NCBI RefSeq assembly: GCF_000473325.1 | Contig: NZ_KI421513.1 | Span: 2,551,217 to 2,615,216, forward strand | Reading direction: 5' to 3' | Length of the DNA: 64,000 nucleotides | DNA from: Leisingera caerulea DSM 24564 | Lineage (GTDB): Bacteria; Pseudomonadota; Alphaproteobacteria; Rhodobacterales; Rhodobacteraceae | Shown here: one piece after another, positions 10,468 through 19,273 of the stretch | How positions within the stretch are numbered: the first letter of the stretch is position 1 | Layout of the letters: each line of letters opens with the position of its first letter | Program-made: the position numbers and the translations under genes | The notes under the pieces: generated by a model | Told to the model about the DNA's origin: nothing | Databases searched by the model: none | What the model saw: the letters and a program-made list of their open reading frames with translations, nothing else

Positions 10468-12503
10468 TGGCGGGTCTTTCGAAAGGCTCCATTGCGGCGC
10501 TGATCGCAGCGGCGGTAGGCGCCCTATGCCTTCTGCTGGAAAGCAGCCTGCCGTGGCTGGTGAAATTCCCGGCCGCCTGGGTGCTGCCCGCAACCGATTG
10601 GGTCGGGGCCGCCATGGAATGGTTTCTGGCGCTGATCAAACCTGCGGCGCGCAGTTTCTCGGCGCTAATGTTCTACCCTATGGAGGCCGCCAATTATGTG
10701 CTGAGCCACACGCCCTGGCCTCTGGTCATTTGCGCCACCACGGCGCTGGCCTGGATGCTGGGCGGCGTGCGCATGGCGCTGATGGCTGTGGTTGGCCTCG
10801 GCTTTGTGCTGGCGTCGGGCTATTGGCCCGAAAGCATGAACACCCTGGCGCTGGTTGCCGTCTCAGTGCCGCTGGCGCTGATCATCGGCGGCGGCATCGG
10901 TATCCTCGCCAATGAATACCCCAGGATCCGCCAGCCGGTGCAGGCGGTGCTGGATATCATGCAGACGGTGCCGACCTTTGCCTACCTGACGCCGCTGCTG
11001 GTGCTGTTCGGCTTTGGCCCGGTGGTCGGCCTCATCGCCTCGGCCATTTATGCCGCCCCGCCAATGGCGCGCAACGTGCTGTTGGGGTTGGAGCGGGTGG
11101 AGCCTGAGATCAAGGAAGCCGCCGTCATGTCCGGCGGCACCCGCCTGCAGCAGTTGTTCCAGTGCGAGATCCCCTCGGCCGGGCAGCAGATCATGGTGGG
11201 TGTCAACCAATGCCTGATGGCGGCTTTGTCGATGGTGATCATTGCGGCCGTGATCGGCGGCTTTGACGACATCGGCTGGGAGGTCCTCTTGACCATGCGC
11301 AAGGCGCAGTTCGGGCAAAGCCTGCTGGCCGGTCTGGTAATCGTGATCTTCGCGATCCTGATCGACCGGATGAGTGGCACCCTGACTCAGGACCGGCGCA
11401 ACAGACACGACCCGCGCGTTGCCTGGGGCATTCTGGCACTGGGCGCGGCAGTAAGCGCAATCTTTTGGAGCCAGCTTCAGCAGCCCGGCACCTATGCCCT
11501 GTTCAACCCGGTCGCGGATAGCGTCGACCGGGGGCTGTCGGCCTTCACCAGCGCCAATGCGGAGGTTCTGACAGCGCTGAAAAACAACGTGCTGTTCTAC
11601 GTGCTGCTGCCGCTGCGGATCGGATTGGATCAGGCTGTGCTGCCCTTCACCTGGGGCTTTGCCTGGACCCCGGTGATGAGCCTGGGGCTGTTTGCAGCAG
11701 GCGCTGCGGCGGCGGTGGTTTTTGCCCTGCGCGGCCAAATTGCGCTGGGCGTGATGCTGCTGATTGCCGCCGGAATGCTGGAAACCGGCATCTCGCAGTT
11801 GCCTTGGCCCTTTGTGCTCGCCGGGGCAGGGGCCTTGGCCTGGGTCGCAGGCGGGCGCGGGCTGGCAATCCTTACTGTGGTGCTCTTGGGGACCATCCTT
11901 CTCTCCGGCCTGTGGGAACGGGCGCTCTTGTCGCTCTACCTCTCCGGCGCTGCGGTCTTTGCCTGCGCGGTGCTGGGCGGAGCGGTTGGCCTGGCCTCTG
12001 CGGTGTCACCCGGTGTCTGGCGCGTGGTGCGGCCGGTCTGTGACATGCTGCAGACGATCCCGCTGTTCGTGTTCCTGATCCCTGTGCTGATGGTGTTCCA
12101 GATCGGCGAGTTCTCCGCCTTCCTGGCGATCATCGCCTATGCCATCGTCCCGATGATCCGTTACACCCGGCACGGGCTGGTCTCGACACCGGATGAGATG
12201 ATCGAAGCAGCCACCGCCTCTGGCGCAACCACGTGGCAGATGCTCAAGGACATCCGCGCGCCTTATGCGGCGCCGTCGATCCTCTTGGGGCTCAACCAGA
12301 CCATTCTCTATGCCTTTGCGATGCTGGTGATTGCGGCGCTGATCGGCACCACTGGCCTGGGCCAGTCGATCTACCTGGCGCTGGGGCAGGCGGACGTGGG
12401 GCTGGGCATCTCCGCCGGCGCGGCGATGGCGATCCTTGCCTTGATTGCCGACCGCATGGTGCAGGGTTTTGCAGAGGAGCGGCGCAAGGCGCTGGGTCTG
12501 TAG
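10467..12503 (+). CDS. ABC transporter permease, two fused ProW-like halves
   Basis: Inner-membrane channel of 678 residues from the ATG at 10467 (a GTG one codon earlier is also possible). Two binding-protein-dependent transport domains are fused in one chain. The first has the coupling-helix EAA motif EAAVMSGGTRLQQLFQCEIP and the second EAATASGATTWQMLKDIRAP. Many hydrophobic helices surround them. ProW and OpuAB are normally about 280-350 residues with one such domain, so this protein supplies both channel halves of the dimer. The two halves differ clearly, so the duplication is old. Confidence 0.92.
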   Translation: MAGLSKGSIAALIAAAVGALCLLLESSLPWLVKFPAAWVLPATDWVGAAMEWFLALIKPAARSFSALMFYPMEAANYVLSHTPWPLVICATTALAWMLGGVRMALMAVVGLGFVLASGYWPESMNTLALVAVSVPLALIIGGGIGILANEYPRIRQPVQAVLDIMQTVPTFAYLTPLLVLFGFGPVVGLIASAIYAAPPMARNVLLGLERVEPEIKEAAVMSGGTRLQQLFQCEIPSAGQQIMVGVNQCLMAALSMVIIAAVIGGFDDIGWEVLLTMRKAQFGQSLLAGLVIVIFAILIDRMSGTLTQDRRNRHDPRVAWGILALGAAVSAIFWSQLQQPGTYALFNPVADSVDRGLSAFTSANAEVLTALKNNVLFYVLLPLRIGLDQAVLPFTWGFAWTPVMSLGLFAAGAAAAVVFALRGQIALGVMLLIAAGMLETGISQLPWPFVLAGAGALAWVAGGRGLAILTVVLLGTILLSGLWERALLSLYLSGAAVFACAVLGGAVGLASAVSPGVWRVVRPVCDMLQTIPLFVFLIPVLMVFQIGEFSAFLAIIAYAIVPMIRYTRHGLVSTPDEMIEAATASGATTWQMLKDIRAPYAAPSILLGLNQTILYAFAMLVIAALIGTTGLGQSIYLALGQADVGLGISAGAAMAILALIADRMVQGFAEERRKALGL

Positions 12504-12526
12504 CGATCCTGAAAACCCTTAAAGAA

Positions 12527-12551
12527 GGGCGCCCCAGCGGCGCCCTTTTTT
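12527..12551 (+). terminator. Intrinsic terminator of the transporter operon
   Basis: GGGCGCC (12527-12533), loop CCAGC, GGCGCCC (12539-12545), then six T. Strong classical hairpin 24 bp after the permease stop. Confidence 0.92.
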
Positions 12552-12626
12552 GATCTGGGGCAACGTTTTATACTGCCCGCCCGCCTATAGCTGCACGCAA
12601 GACTGATATATATCCGGAGAAACCCC

Positions 12627-13289
12627 ATGGGCTGGCTTGAATTCACCGCCGCGCTGATGCTGTTCCTGGCCAGCCACGCCATTCCCGTGCGCCCGCCGGT
12701 GCGGCCTTGGCTGGTCAGCCGCATGGGGCTGCGCGGCTACATCATTGCCTACAGCCTGTTGTCGCTTGCGATCCTGGCCTGGCTGGTCGTGGCCGCCGCC
12801 CGTGCGCCTTACGTAGGTGTGCTGCCCTATTGGGAGGGGTTCCGCTGGGTGCCTTTGCTGGTGATGCCTCTGGCCTGCCTGCTGGCGGTCGCGGGGATGA
12901 TGCGGCAGAATCCGTTCAGCTTTGGCGGGTTGGGGCTGCGCGCCTTTGATCCGGCTGACCCCGGCATTCTGGCCGTCAGCCGCCATCCGCTGCTGGCGGC
13001 AATGGCGCTCTGGGCCGGGGCGCATCTGTTGGCCAATGGCGACCTGGCGCATGTGATCCTGTTCGGGCTGTTCGCGGGCTTTGCCTGGATCGGCATGGTG
13101 CTGATCGACAGACGCAAGCAGCGCCAGATGGGGCAAGGGGAATGGAACCGCCTCAGCCGCAACACCGCGCGGCTGAACCCCGCCCGCTTGCGGCCCGCGG
13201 CCGCTGAGGCCGGGCTCGCGGCAGCGGTTTTCCTGGCGCTCCTGATCCTGCACGCACCGGTCATCGGCTACTCCCCGCTGCCCTGGTAG
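12627..13289 (+). CDS. NnrU family membrane protein
   Basis: Integral membrane protein of 220 residues with about six hydrophobic segments. The pattern MGWLEFTAALMLFLASHAIPVRPPVR, the central SRHPLLAAMALWAGAHLLANGD and the later FAWIGMVLIDRRK match the NnrU family, related to the isoprenylcysteine methyltransferase-like fold. NnrU proteins are linked to denitrification regulation in some alphaproteobacteria, but no denitrification gene lies in the window, so the role here is open. GGAGA precedes the ATG. Confidence 0.85.
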   Translation: MGWLEFTAALMLFLASHAIPVRPPVRPWLVSRMGLRGYIIAYSLLSLAILAWLVVAAARAPYVGVLPYWEGFRWVPLLVMPLACLLAVAGMMRQNPFSFGGLGLRAFDPADPGILAVSRHPLLAAMALWAGAHLLANGDLAHVILFGLFAGFAWIGMVLIDRRKQRQMGQGEWNRLSRNTARLNPARLRPAAAEAGLAAAVFLALLILHAPVIGYSPLPW

Positions 13290-13351
13290 GGGTTGACCCC
13301 GGACGCCGCATGACCACCTATGAAATCTGACGACACTGGAGATTTAGACCG

Positions 13352-13870
13352 ATGCACCTGGCCTATGTGATGACCGAAGAGCGCGGCGCCACCGACCGCC
13401 TGCTGAGCGAACTGGCCGAACGGCTGCAGGCCAAGGGCCTTCGCCTGGCAGGCATCGTGCAGACCAACGTGGAATGCTATGACAAGGAGCTCTGCGATAT
13501 GGATGTGCGGGTGCTGCCGGACGGTGAAACCATCCGCATCTCGCAATCGCTGGGCGCAGGCGCCCGCGGCTGCCGCCTGAACCCTGAGGCGCTGGAACAG
13601 GCGGTGGGGCAGGTCTCTGCATCGCTGCAATCGGAGCCGGCGCCGCAGCTGCTGATCGTCAACAAATTCGGCAAGCACGAGGCCGATGGGCGCGGCATGC
13701 GCCCTATCATCGGCGAGGCCCTGGCGCTGGGCATCCCGGTGATTTCCGGCGTCAACAAGATGAACGTGGAGCCGTTCCAGGCCTTTGCAGATGGTATGGC
13801 GGTGGCGGCGGGCCCGGATCTGGACGCGCTGGCCGAATGGGCAGAACAGGCCGTGGCCGAAACTGCCTGA
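13352..13870 (+). CDS. DUF2478 domain protein
   Basis: Soluble 172-residue protein. The sequence (MHLAYVMTEERGATDRLLSE, then RISQSLGAGARGCRLNPEALE, LLIVNKFGKHEADGRGMRPII) fits the DUF2478 family, whose members are often found near molybdenum uptake or cofactor genes and have a nucleoside-triphosphatase-like fold. The exact function is unknown. GGAG precedes the ATG; a terminator follows. Confidence 0.8.
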   Translation: MHLAYVMTEERGATDRLLSELAERLQAKGLRLAGIVQTNVECYDKELCDMDVRVLPDGETIRISQSLGAGARGCRLNPEALEQAVGQVSASLQSEPAPQLLIVNKFGKHEADGRGMRPIIGEALALGIPVISGVNKMNVEPFQAFADGMAVAAGPDLDALAEWAEQAVAETA

Positions 13871-13900
13871 CCGGCGGATTGCCTTTTCTAATCAAACGGA

Positions 13901-13928
13901 AAGCCCGCGCAGTTCACGCGGGCTTTTT
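13901..13928 (+). terminator. Intrinsic terminator between DUF2478 gene and tRNA-Tyr
   Basis: AAGCCCGCG (13901-13909) pairs with CGCGGGCTT (13917-13925), followed by TTTTT on the plus strand. It could also stop the minus-strand tRNA-Tyr transcript coming from the other side, though the T-run there is weaker. Confidence 0.85.
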
Positions 13929-14001
13929 GCAGCGTGCCACAGCGTGCGGCCTGTTCAGCCTGCTGCTGAACCACCATCGTCTGATCTGAAAAAAGAGAAG
14001 A

Positions 14002-14085
14002 TGGTGGGCGACCCTGGAATCGAACCAGGCGTGCGTCTCCGCGAGGGAGTTACAGTCCCCTGCCACACCTTGCGGCCTGTCGCCC
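14002..14085 (-). tRNA. tRNA-Tyr (GTA anticodon)
   Basis: Read on the minus strand, the acceptor GGGCGAC pairs with GTCGCCC, discriminator A, and CCA is encoded. The anticodon loop CTGTAAC carries GTA, and the T arm is CCTGG-TTCGATT-CCAGG. The extended variable arm (about 13 nt) is typical of bacterial tRNA-Tyr (type II). 84 nt including CCA. Confidence 0.97.
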
Positions 14086-14205
14086 ACTGTCAGTTGCGTG
14101 TTGCACCTGATGTGGAGGCGTGATTACTAGCAGGCCAAACGGGCGTCAACAGGAAAATCGCAAGTTTTTCGCACGCCTCGAAAATTCTTTCTGCCGGAGA
14201 GCAAA

Positions 14206-14982
14206 ATGTCCAAGAAACCCAAATGGGTCGTCGAAAAAGAGCAGGCCAAAAAGGCCGCCTCAGCGGAAACCGTGTGGCTGTTCGGGCTGCACGCGGTGCG
14301 CGATGCGCTGCTCAATCCCAAGCGGGAAAAACTGCGCCTGATGGTGACGATGAACGCTCAGGCAAAGCTGGCAGACGCCATTGAAGACTCCGGTATTGAG
14401 GCCGAGGTGATCGACCCGCGCAAGTTCAACCCGCCGATTGATCCGCAGTCTGTGCACCAGGGCGCAGCGCTGGAGGTGAAGCCCTTGAACTGGGGCGGGC
14501 TGGCCGAAAACTGCATTGGCCGCGAGGCCCCGCGGGTGCTGCTCTTGGACCGGGTGACTGACCCCCATAACGTCGGCGCCATCCTGCGCTCGGCTGAGGT
14601 GCTGGGCGCCAGCGCGGTGATCGGCACCCGCCACCATTCGGCTCCCGAAACGGGGGCGCTGGCCAAGACCGCCAGCGGCGCGCTGGAACGCCAGCCCTAC
14701 CTGCGGATGCGCAATCTGGCCGACACCATCTCCGAACTGCAGAACATGGGCTTTATCGTGCTGGGCCTGGACGGCGAGGCAGAAGCGACCATCGAGACCG
14801 CGCTGGACGGTAAGCAGCACCTGCCGGTCGCGCTGGTGCTGGGGGCCGAGGGCCCGGGCCTGCGCCAGAAAACCAAGGAGACCGTCGATCAGCTGGTCAA
14901 GATTGATGCGGCAGGCGGATTCGGCTCTCTCAACGTGTCCAATGCTGCGGCGATTGCGCTTTACGCCTCGATTGCACGCTAG
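14206..14982 (+). CDS. rlmB: 23S rRNA 2'-O-methyltransferase, TrmH/SpoU family (RlmB-like)
   Basis: SPOUT-class RNA ribose methyltransferase of 258 residues, probably acting on G2251 of 23S rRNA. The N-terminal substrate-binding domain (WLFGLHAVRDALLNPKR) is followed by the knotted catalytic domain with motif 1 LLDRVTDPHNVGAILRSAEV, motif 2 LGAEGPGL and motif 3 SLNVSNAAAIALY. A lysine-rich N-terminus is usual for this group. GGAGAG precedes the ATG. The exact target nucleotide is inferred from the family. Confidence 0.9.
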   Translation: MSKKPKWVVEKEQAKKAASAETVWLFGLHAVRDALLNPKREKLRLMVTMNAQAKLADAIEDSGIEAEVIDPRKFNPPIDPQSVHQGAALEVKPLNWGGLAENCIGREAPRVLLLDRVTDPHNVGAILRSAEVLGASAVIGTRHHSAPETGALAKTASGALERQPYLRMRNLADTISELQNMGFIVLGLDGEAEATIETALDGKQHLPVALVLGAEGPGLRQKTKETVDQLVKIDAAGGFGSLNVSNAAAIALYASIAR

Positions 14983-15080
14983 GCGGGCCCGGCCCGTCAC
15001 GGGGTGATCACATCTGCGTATCCTCCCTTTGCAACAGCAGGCCGCTGCGGCAGAGTCGGTGGGCTGCTGACTGTATGTGA

Positions 15081-15551
15081 ATGGAGAAAAACGTGGCTCT
15101 GCGCCTGCTGGTTATGGCTGTTGCGGCGATGTTTCTATCGCTCCCCGGTTCGCTCCGGGCGGATGGGGCGGAGTCGGCTGTGTTCTCCTCTCGCGCAGGG
15201 GTCGCTATTGGCGGCTATGATCCGGTCGCGTTTTTCGAACAAGGCATCGCCGAGCCCGGGCGGCGCGGCAATGCGGTGATGTGGAAGGGGGTCGTGTGGC
15301 GCTTTGCCTCGGCCCGTAACCAGGCCCGTTTCGAAGCCAACCCGCGCGCCTATGCGCCGGCCTTTGGCGGGTATTGCGCCTTTGCAATGTCCCAGGGCAG
15401 GCTGCTGGACGGCGACCCGCAGCTCTGGGCGATCGTGGACGGCGAGCTGTACTTGCTTAATAATCCACAGGCCCACGGAGCCTGGGCCGCCCGCCGTGGT
15501 GAGTTGATTGCCCAGGCGCAGCTGCACTGGCCGGTGATTCTCCGCAAATAG
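15081..15551 (+). CDS. Secreted YHS domain protein
   Basis: 156-residue protein with an N-terminal signal peptide (LRLLVMAVAAMFLSLPGSLRA) followed by a YHS-like domain: AIGGYDPVAFFEQG, then WRFASARNQARFEANPRAYAPAFGGYCAFAMSQG. YHS domains often bind metals, and the cysteine in GGYCAFA is conserved in this group. The physiological role is unknown. The start is not backed by a strong ribosome site; the signal peptide supports it. Confidence 0.8.
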   Translation: MEKNVALRLLVMAVAAMFLSLPGSLRADGAESAVFSSRAGVAIGGYDPVAFFEQGIAEPGRRGNAVMWKGVVWRFASARNQARFEANPRAYAPAFGGYCAFAMSQGRLLDGDPQLWAIVDGELYLLNNPQAHGAWAARRGELIAQAQLHWPVILRK

Positions 15552-15591
15552 CCCGTCACCTCACGTTTTCGCGAGGGGGGCTTTTATTTTT
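15550..15591 (+). terminator. Intrinsic terminator of the YHS gene
   Basis: AGCCC (15550-15554) pairs with GGGCT (15578-15582), enclosing CCTCACG-TTTT-CGCGAGG, followed by TTTATTTTT. The hairpin overlaps the YHS stop codon. Confidence 0.75.
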
Positions 15592-15699
15592 CTGACTGTG
15601 ACCCATATTCAATACAGACTGCGGAGTGGAACCACCGCAGATCTTTTTCACTGTCCCTCGTTCCATACCTAGCGCCCGGTTCATCCGGGCGCTTTTTTA
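15592..15699 (+). ncRNA. Candidate small RNA with two terminator-like hairpins
   Basis: Just beyond the YHS terminator there are two further hairpins. The first is CTGCGG/CCGCAG at 15619-15640 with an inner TGG/CCA, followed by ATCTTTTT. The second is AGCGCCCGG/CCGGGCGCT at 15671-15693, followed by six T. A single-stranded linker rich in CCCTCG and TCC lies between. A separate short transcript ending near 15699 would explain three terminators in a row. No convincing promoter was recognised, and the second hairpin might simply be a leader terminator of the gene at 15758. Confidence 0.4.
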
Positions 15700-15757
15700 T
15701 TTGGACGGCGGCGAATCCGGCTTTGCGCCGGTGCACCGCAAGGCTAGGGTGCGCGGC

Positions 15758-16228
15758 ATGGAAAACTACAGCGACGAGCATCTGAAAAAGGTCCTGCAGC
15801 GCACCAAGGTGGTGGCTGTGGTCGGGGTTTCGATGAACCCGGTGCGGCCCAGCTATTACGTGGCGCGCTACTTGGGCCTGAAGGGCTACCGGGTGATCCC
15901 GGTGAACCCGGGCCATGCCGGCAAGCGGCTGTTCGGCGAGACGGTGCGCGCAGGCCTGTCTGAGATAGATGCGCCGGTTGATATGGTCGACATCTTCCGC
16001 CGCTCCGAGGCGGTGCCGCCGATTGTGGACGAGGCGCTGGAGGCGTTTCCGAAGCTGCAGACCATCTGGATGCAGATCGGAGTCGCGCACGCAGAGGCCG
16101 CCGCCAGGGCTGAGGCGCGCGGCGTCACCGTGATCCAGAACCGTTGCCCCAAGATCGAATACCAGCGCCTGTTCGGCGAGCTGCGCATGGGCGGCTTTGC
16201 CACCGGAATCATTTCCTCGAAACTGTGA
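15758..16228 (+). CDS. CoA-binding domain protein (YccU family)
   Basis: Small soluble protein, 156 residues from the ATG at 15758 (MENYSDEHLKKVLQRTKVVA). The Rossmann-like CoA-binding domain is clear: VVAVVGVSMNPVRPSYYVARYLGLKGYRV, VNPGH, DMVDIFRRSE, WMQIGV and the C-terminal NRCPKIEY. This corresponds to the stand-alone CoA-binding proteins related to the N-terminal part of acyl-CoA synthetase (ADP-forming). The enzyme role is not known. Confidence 0.87.
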   Translation: MENYSDEHLKKVLQRTKVVAVVGVSMNPVRPSYYVARYLGLKGYRVIPVNPGHAGKRLFGETVRAGLSEIDAPVDMVDIFRRSEAVPPIVDEALEAFPKLQTIWMQIGVAHAEAAARAEARGVTVIQNRCPKIEYQRLFGELRMGGFATGIISSKL

Positions 16229-16351
16229 CGCCTGCGGCAGGGCAGGGCGCTCCCGCCCGCTCCAGCCGTCCTGCAGGACGGCCGTCACGGTTGGGCCCGG
16301 CGCCGCTGCGCCTCCCGTGACCCGCATCCAGAGGCGCAGCCCTGCTTAGGA

Positions 16352-16669
16352 TCAGCCCTTGGGGCGCCCGGCCTTCTCGGCAATGCCGCTGAGGCCCTGG
16401 CGTTCCGCCAGCACCTGCAGCACATCGTCCAGCGCCACGTCGCGGGCGGCTAGCATCACCAGGAAATGATAGAGCACGTCGGCCCCTTCGGACGCGAGCT
16501 TGGCCTTGTCATTCTTCACCGCCTCAATGATGGCCTCAATGGCCTCCTCGCCGAATTTCTCGGCGCATTTTTCCGGTCCTTTGGCCAGCAGCTTGGCGGT
16601 CCAGCTGGTGTCCGGATCAGCGCCCTTGCGGGACAGGATGGTGGCTTCAAGATCGTGCAGCAGGCTCAT
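16352..16669 (-). CDS. hisE: Phosphoribosyl-ATP pyrophosphatase
   Basis: Second step of histidine synthesis, hydrolysing phosphoribosyl-ATP. 105 residues with the all-alpha MazG-like fold signatures SWTAKLLAKGPEKCAEKFGEEAIEAIIEA and EGADVLYHFLVMLA, whose Glu and Asp residues bind magnesium. It is a separate HisE rather than a HisIE fusion. It follows hisF on the same strand with a 10-bp gap, so the two are co-transcribed. A palindrome GCCGTCCTG/CAGGACGGC (16265-16282) lies downstream. Confidence 0.95.
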   Translation of the reverse strand: MSLLHDLEATILSRKGADPDTSWTAKLLAKGPEKCAEKFGEEAIEAIIEAVKNDKAKLASEGADVLYHFLVMLAARDVALDDVLQVLAERQGLSGIAEKAGRPKG

Positions 16670-16679
16670 CGCATGCCCC

Positions 16680-17441
16680 TCAGTTCAGCCGCATCGGGAT
16701 GCCGGCGGCGGCCATGTGTTCCTTGGCTTCCTGGATGGTGTATTCGCCGAAGTGAAAGATCGAGGCCGCCAGAACCGCGCTTGCGCCACCCTTGGTCACG
16801 CCCTCCACCAGGTGATCCAGATTGCCGACACCGCCCGAGGCGATCACCGGCACGTCCACGGCATCGGAAATCGCCTTGGTCAGCGGCAGGTTGAAACCGG
16901 ATTTGGTGCCGTCGCGGTCCATAGACGTCAGCAGGATTTCCCCCGCGCCCTTGGCCGTGACCAGCTTGGCAAATTCCACGGCGTCAATGCCTGTGGGCTT
17001 GCGCCCGCCGTGGGTGAAGATTTCCCAGCGGCCCGGCTCAACCGTTTTGGCGTCGATGGCGCAGACAATGCACTGGCTGCCGAACTGATCCGCGGCCTCG
17101 GCAATCACGTCCGGGTTGGCCACGGCGGCCGAGTTGAAGGAGACCTTGTCGGCGCCTGCCAGCAGAAGCGCCCGCACGTCATCCTTGGTCCGGACCCCGC
17201 CGCCCACCGTCAGCGGCACAAAGCACTGCTCAGCGGTGCGCTGCACCACATCGAACATGGTGCCGCGGTTTTCATGGGTCGCGTGAATATCGAGGAAACA
17301 GATCTCATCCGCGCCGGCCGCATCATAGGCCTTGGCCGATTCCACCGGGTCGCCCGCATCGCGCAGGCCGACAAAGTTGACGCCCTTGACCACGCGCCCG
17401 TCGGCGACGTCGAGACAGGGAATGATACGGGTCTTCAGCAT
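16680..17441 (-). CDS. hisF: Imidazole glycerol phosphate synthase, cyclase subunit
   Basis: (beta/alpha)8 barrel that, with HisH, makes imidazole glycerol phosphate and AICAR. 253 residues from [21 protein letters not shown]11 is the first catalytic Asp, and the second lies in CAIDAK near residue 130. Phosphate-binding GGGVR and ASGGVG segments are present. Upstream in-frame codons exist but the MLKTRIIPC start is the family standard. Its partner hisH lies 4 kb away at 21.5 kb. Confidence 0.96.
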   Translation of the reverse strand: MLKTRIIPCLDVADGRVVKGVNFVGLRDAGDPVESAKAYDAAGADEICFLDIHATHENRGTMFDVVQRTAEQCFVPLTVGGGVRTKDDVRALLLAGADKVSFNSAAVANPDVIAEAADQFGSQCIVCAIDAKTVEPGRWEIFTHGGRKPTGIDAVEFAKLVTAKGAGEILLTSMDRDGTKSGFNLPLTKAISDAVDVPVIASGGVGNLDHLVEGVTKGGASAVLAASIFHFGEYTIQEAKEHMAAAGIPMRLN

Positions 17442-17652
17442 GATGCCGTCCATTTCAAACTGCTTGGCCCCGTGGGTACGCAATGCCTGCGGCAAGCGCA
17501 ACAAATATGGCAGCGGCTGCGCGATTTGGTCCGGGACGCGGGTGCGATCCGCGCGAAACCGCCGGAACCGAGCAGTCTCGCAGTTGTGAATTGCCTGGCC
17601 GGAGCGGTTGCCCCGATCATGATCAGATGTCCCTGAATTTGGAGCAGCTGTT

Positions 17653-18099
17653 ATGACAAAGAGCATTTTCCTCGCCGGAGCCATCGCCCTCGCCACCGCA
17701 CTGCCGGCTGCCGCGGAACTGGTGACCGTGCAAAGCCAGAAATCCGTTGGTGAGACCATCGACGCGCTTCAGGCCGCGGTTGAAAACGCAGGCGCCACCG
17801 TCTTTGCGCGTGTGGACCATGCCGCAGGCGCGCAAAACGCGGCGCTGGAGCTGAATCCGTCCCAGTTGCTGATCTTCGGCAACCCCAAGCTGGGCACTCC
17901 GGCGATGCAGGCAGACATGCGGGCGGGGCTCTACCTGCCGCTCAAGGTGCTGGCGTATGAGGATGGGGACGGCCAGGTCTGGCTGACTTATCAGGATCCA
18001 GGTGAAATGCTCTCTGGCCTCGATATCCCGGCTGATGCGGCGTTTATCGCCAAGATGCAGGGCGCCCTGGGTAAGCTGACCGCAAAAGCAGCCGAGTAG
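17653..18099 (+). CDS. Secreted DUF302 protein
   Basis: 148 residues with a signal peptide ([21 protein letters not shown]) and one DUF302 domain: [63 protein letters not shown]. The family is widespread and of unknown function. Divergent from hisF. GGAG precedes the ATG. Confidence 0.83.
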   Translation: MTKSIFLAGAIALATALPAAAELVTVQSQKSVGETIDALQAAVENAGATVFARVDHAAGAQNAALELNPSQLLIFGNPKLGTPAMQADMRAGLYLPLKVLAYEDGDGQVWLTYQDPGEMLSGLDIPADAAFIAKMQGALGKLTAKAAE

Positions 18100-18101
18100 G
18101 C

Positions 18102-18389
18102 TTAGCGCCGCGCTGCCAGATAGCGTGACAGCGCAATTGCCAGCCCCCACAGCAGCCCGGCCCCCATGGAGACCGGGCCAAAGATCAGCGGCCCCCAGGC
18201 GGCAAGGACCCCCAGGGTATAGGCCGCCTCTCCCAAGTCGCGGCCCAGCACCACGCAGGGGTTGGCAAAGCCTTCGTGGATTTCGCAATCAAAGCCAAAC
18301 CCCAGCAGCATCACCGCGGCAATGCACAGCAGCCACAGGACGATGGGCCCTATAGTCAGTGTCGCGAGGAGTCTGCGGACAAGGCGCAT
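18102..18389 (-). CDS. Small membrane protein, unknown
   Basis: 95-residue hydrophobic protein with two or three membrane helices (LATLTIGPIVLWLLCIAAVMLLGF; LGVLAAWGPLIFGPVSMGAGLLWGLAIAL) and three cysteines, two of them in the loop CEIHEGFANPCVVLG. It lies 26 bp downstream of hisA on the same strand and probably shares its transcript. No family recognised. Confidence 0.65.
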   Translation of the reverse strand: MRLVRRLLATLTIGPIVLWLLCIAAVMLLGFGFDCEIHEGFANPCVVLGRDLGEAAYTLGVLAAWGPLIFGPVSMGAGLLWGLAIALSRYLAARR

Positions 18390-18415
18390 GAGGTTTCCAA
18401 TTGCCGGGCGCGACG

Positions 18416-19138
18416 TCAGGCCTTCAGAACCGCCAGCGCCTCATTCAGGTCTATGGCCCCATCATAGAGCGCCCGGCCAGAAATCGCGCCATTAAGCGGC
18501 GCGCCGCAGGATTTCAGCGCCCTGAGGTCGTCCAGAGAGGACACGCCGCCAGAGGCAATCACAGGGATGCTGACCGCATTGGCCAGATCAGCGGTGGCCT
18601 CCACATTCGGACCCTTCATCGCGCCATCGCGCAGAATGTCGGTATAGATGATCGCGGCAACGCCCGCGTCCTCAAACGACTTGGCGAGGTCGGTGACCAT
18701 CACGTCGGTCTCCTCGGCCCAGCCCTTGGTGGCAACCTTGCCATTGCGGGCGTCGATGCCGACCGCGACCTTGCCGGGGAATTCCCGCGCCGCCTCGCGC
18801 ACCAGGTCCGGGTTCTCCACCGCCACGGTGCCCAGGATGACCCGCGCCAGACCCTTGCCGATCCAGCGCTCGATGGTGGCCATGTCGCGGATGCCGCCGC
18901 CCAGCTGCGCGGGCACCTTGGTCTGCTTCAGGATCTCCTCAACCGGGGCCGCGTTCACCGGCTCGCCGGCAAAGGCACCGTTGAGGTCCACCAGATGCAG
19001 CCACTCGCAGCCCGCCTCGACGAACTCCAGCGCCTGCGCAGCGGGGTTGTCGTTGAACACGGTGGTCTTGTCCATCTCGCCATGCAGCAGGCGCACGGCC
19101 TGGCCGTCTTTGAGGTCAATCGCGGGGTAGAGGATCAT
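18416..19138 (-). CDS. hisA: Phosphoribosylformimino-5-aminoimidazole carboxamide ribotide isomerase
   Basis: Amadori isomerase of the histidine pathway. 240 residues from the ATG at 19138 ([17 protein letters not shown]), with catalytic D8 and the second Asp in IYTDILRDG. Phosphate loops QLGGGIRD and ASGGVSS are visible. The ATG at 19138 is chosen because the family begins at this point; longer in-frame readings are shadows. Homologous in fold to hisF nearby. Confidence 0.96.
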   Translation of the reverse strand: MILYPAIDLKDGQAVRLLHGEMDKTTVFNDNPAAQALEFVEAGCEWLHLVDLNGAFAGEPVNAAPVEEILKQTKVPAQLGGGIRDMATIERWIGKGLARVILGTVAVENPDLVREAAREFPGKVAVGIDARNGKVATKGWAEETDVMVTDLAKSFEDAGVAAIIYTDILRDGAMKGPNVEATADLANAVSIPVIASGGVSSLDDLRALKSCGAPLNGAISGRALYDGAIDLNEALAVLKA

Positions 19139-19273
19139 CCGGGCGGTCCTTCGTGAAATCAAGCTGGCGGTGTTTTGCACAACGTAAGGGCAGATTGCAA
19201 CGCGACCCGAAGTCAACCTTGCCTCAAACGCCGCATCAGGGACAGGCTGCCTGAAAAACAGGGAGGAAATGGA

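Noticed and set aside
16265..16282. 18-bp perfect palindrome downstream of hisE
   Set aside because: No T-run and no regulatory position; could be chance in GC-rich DNA, so only mentioned under hisE.
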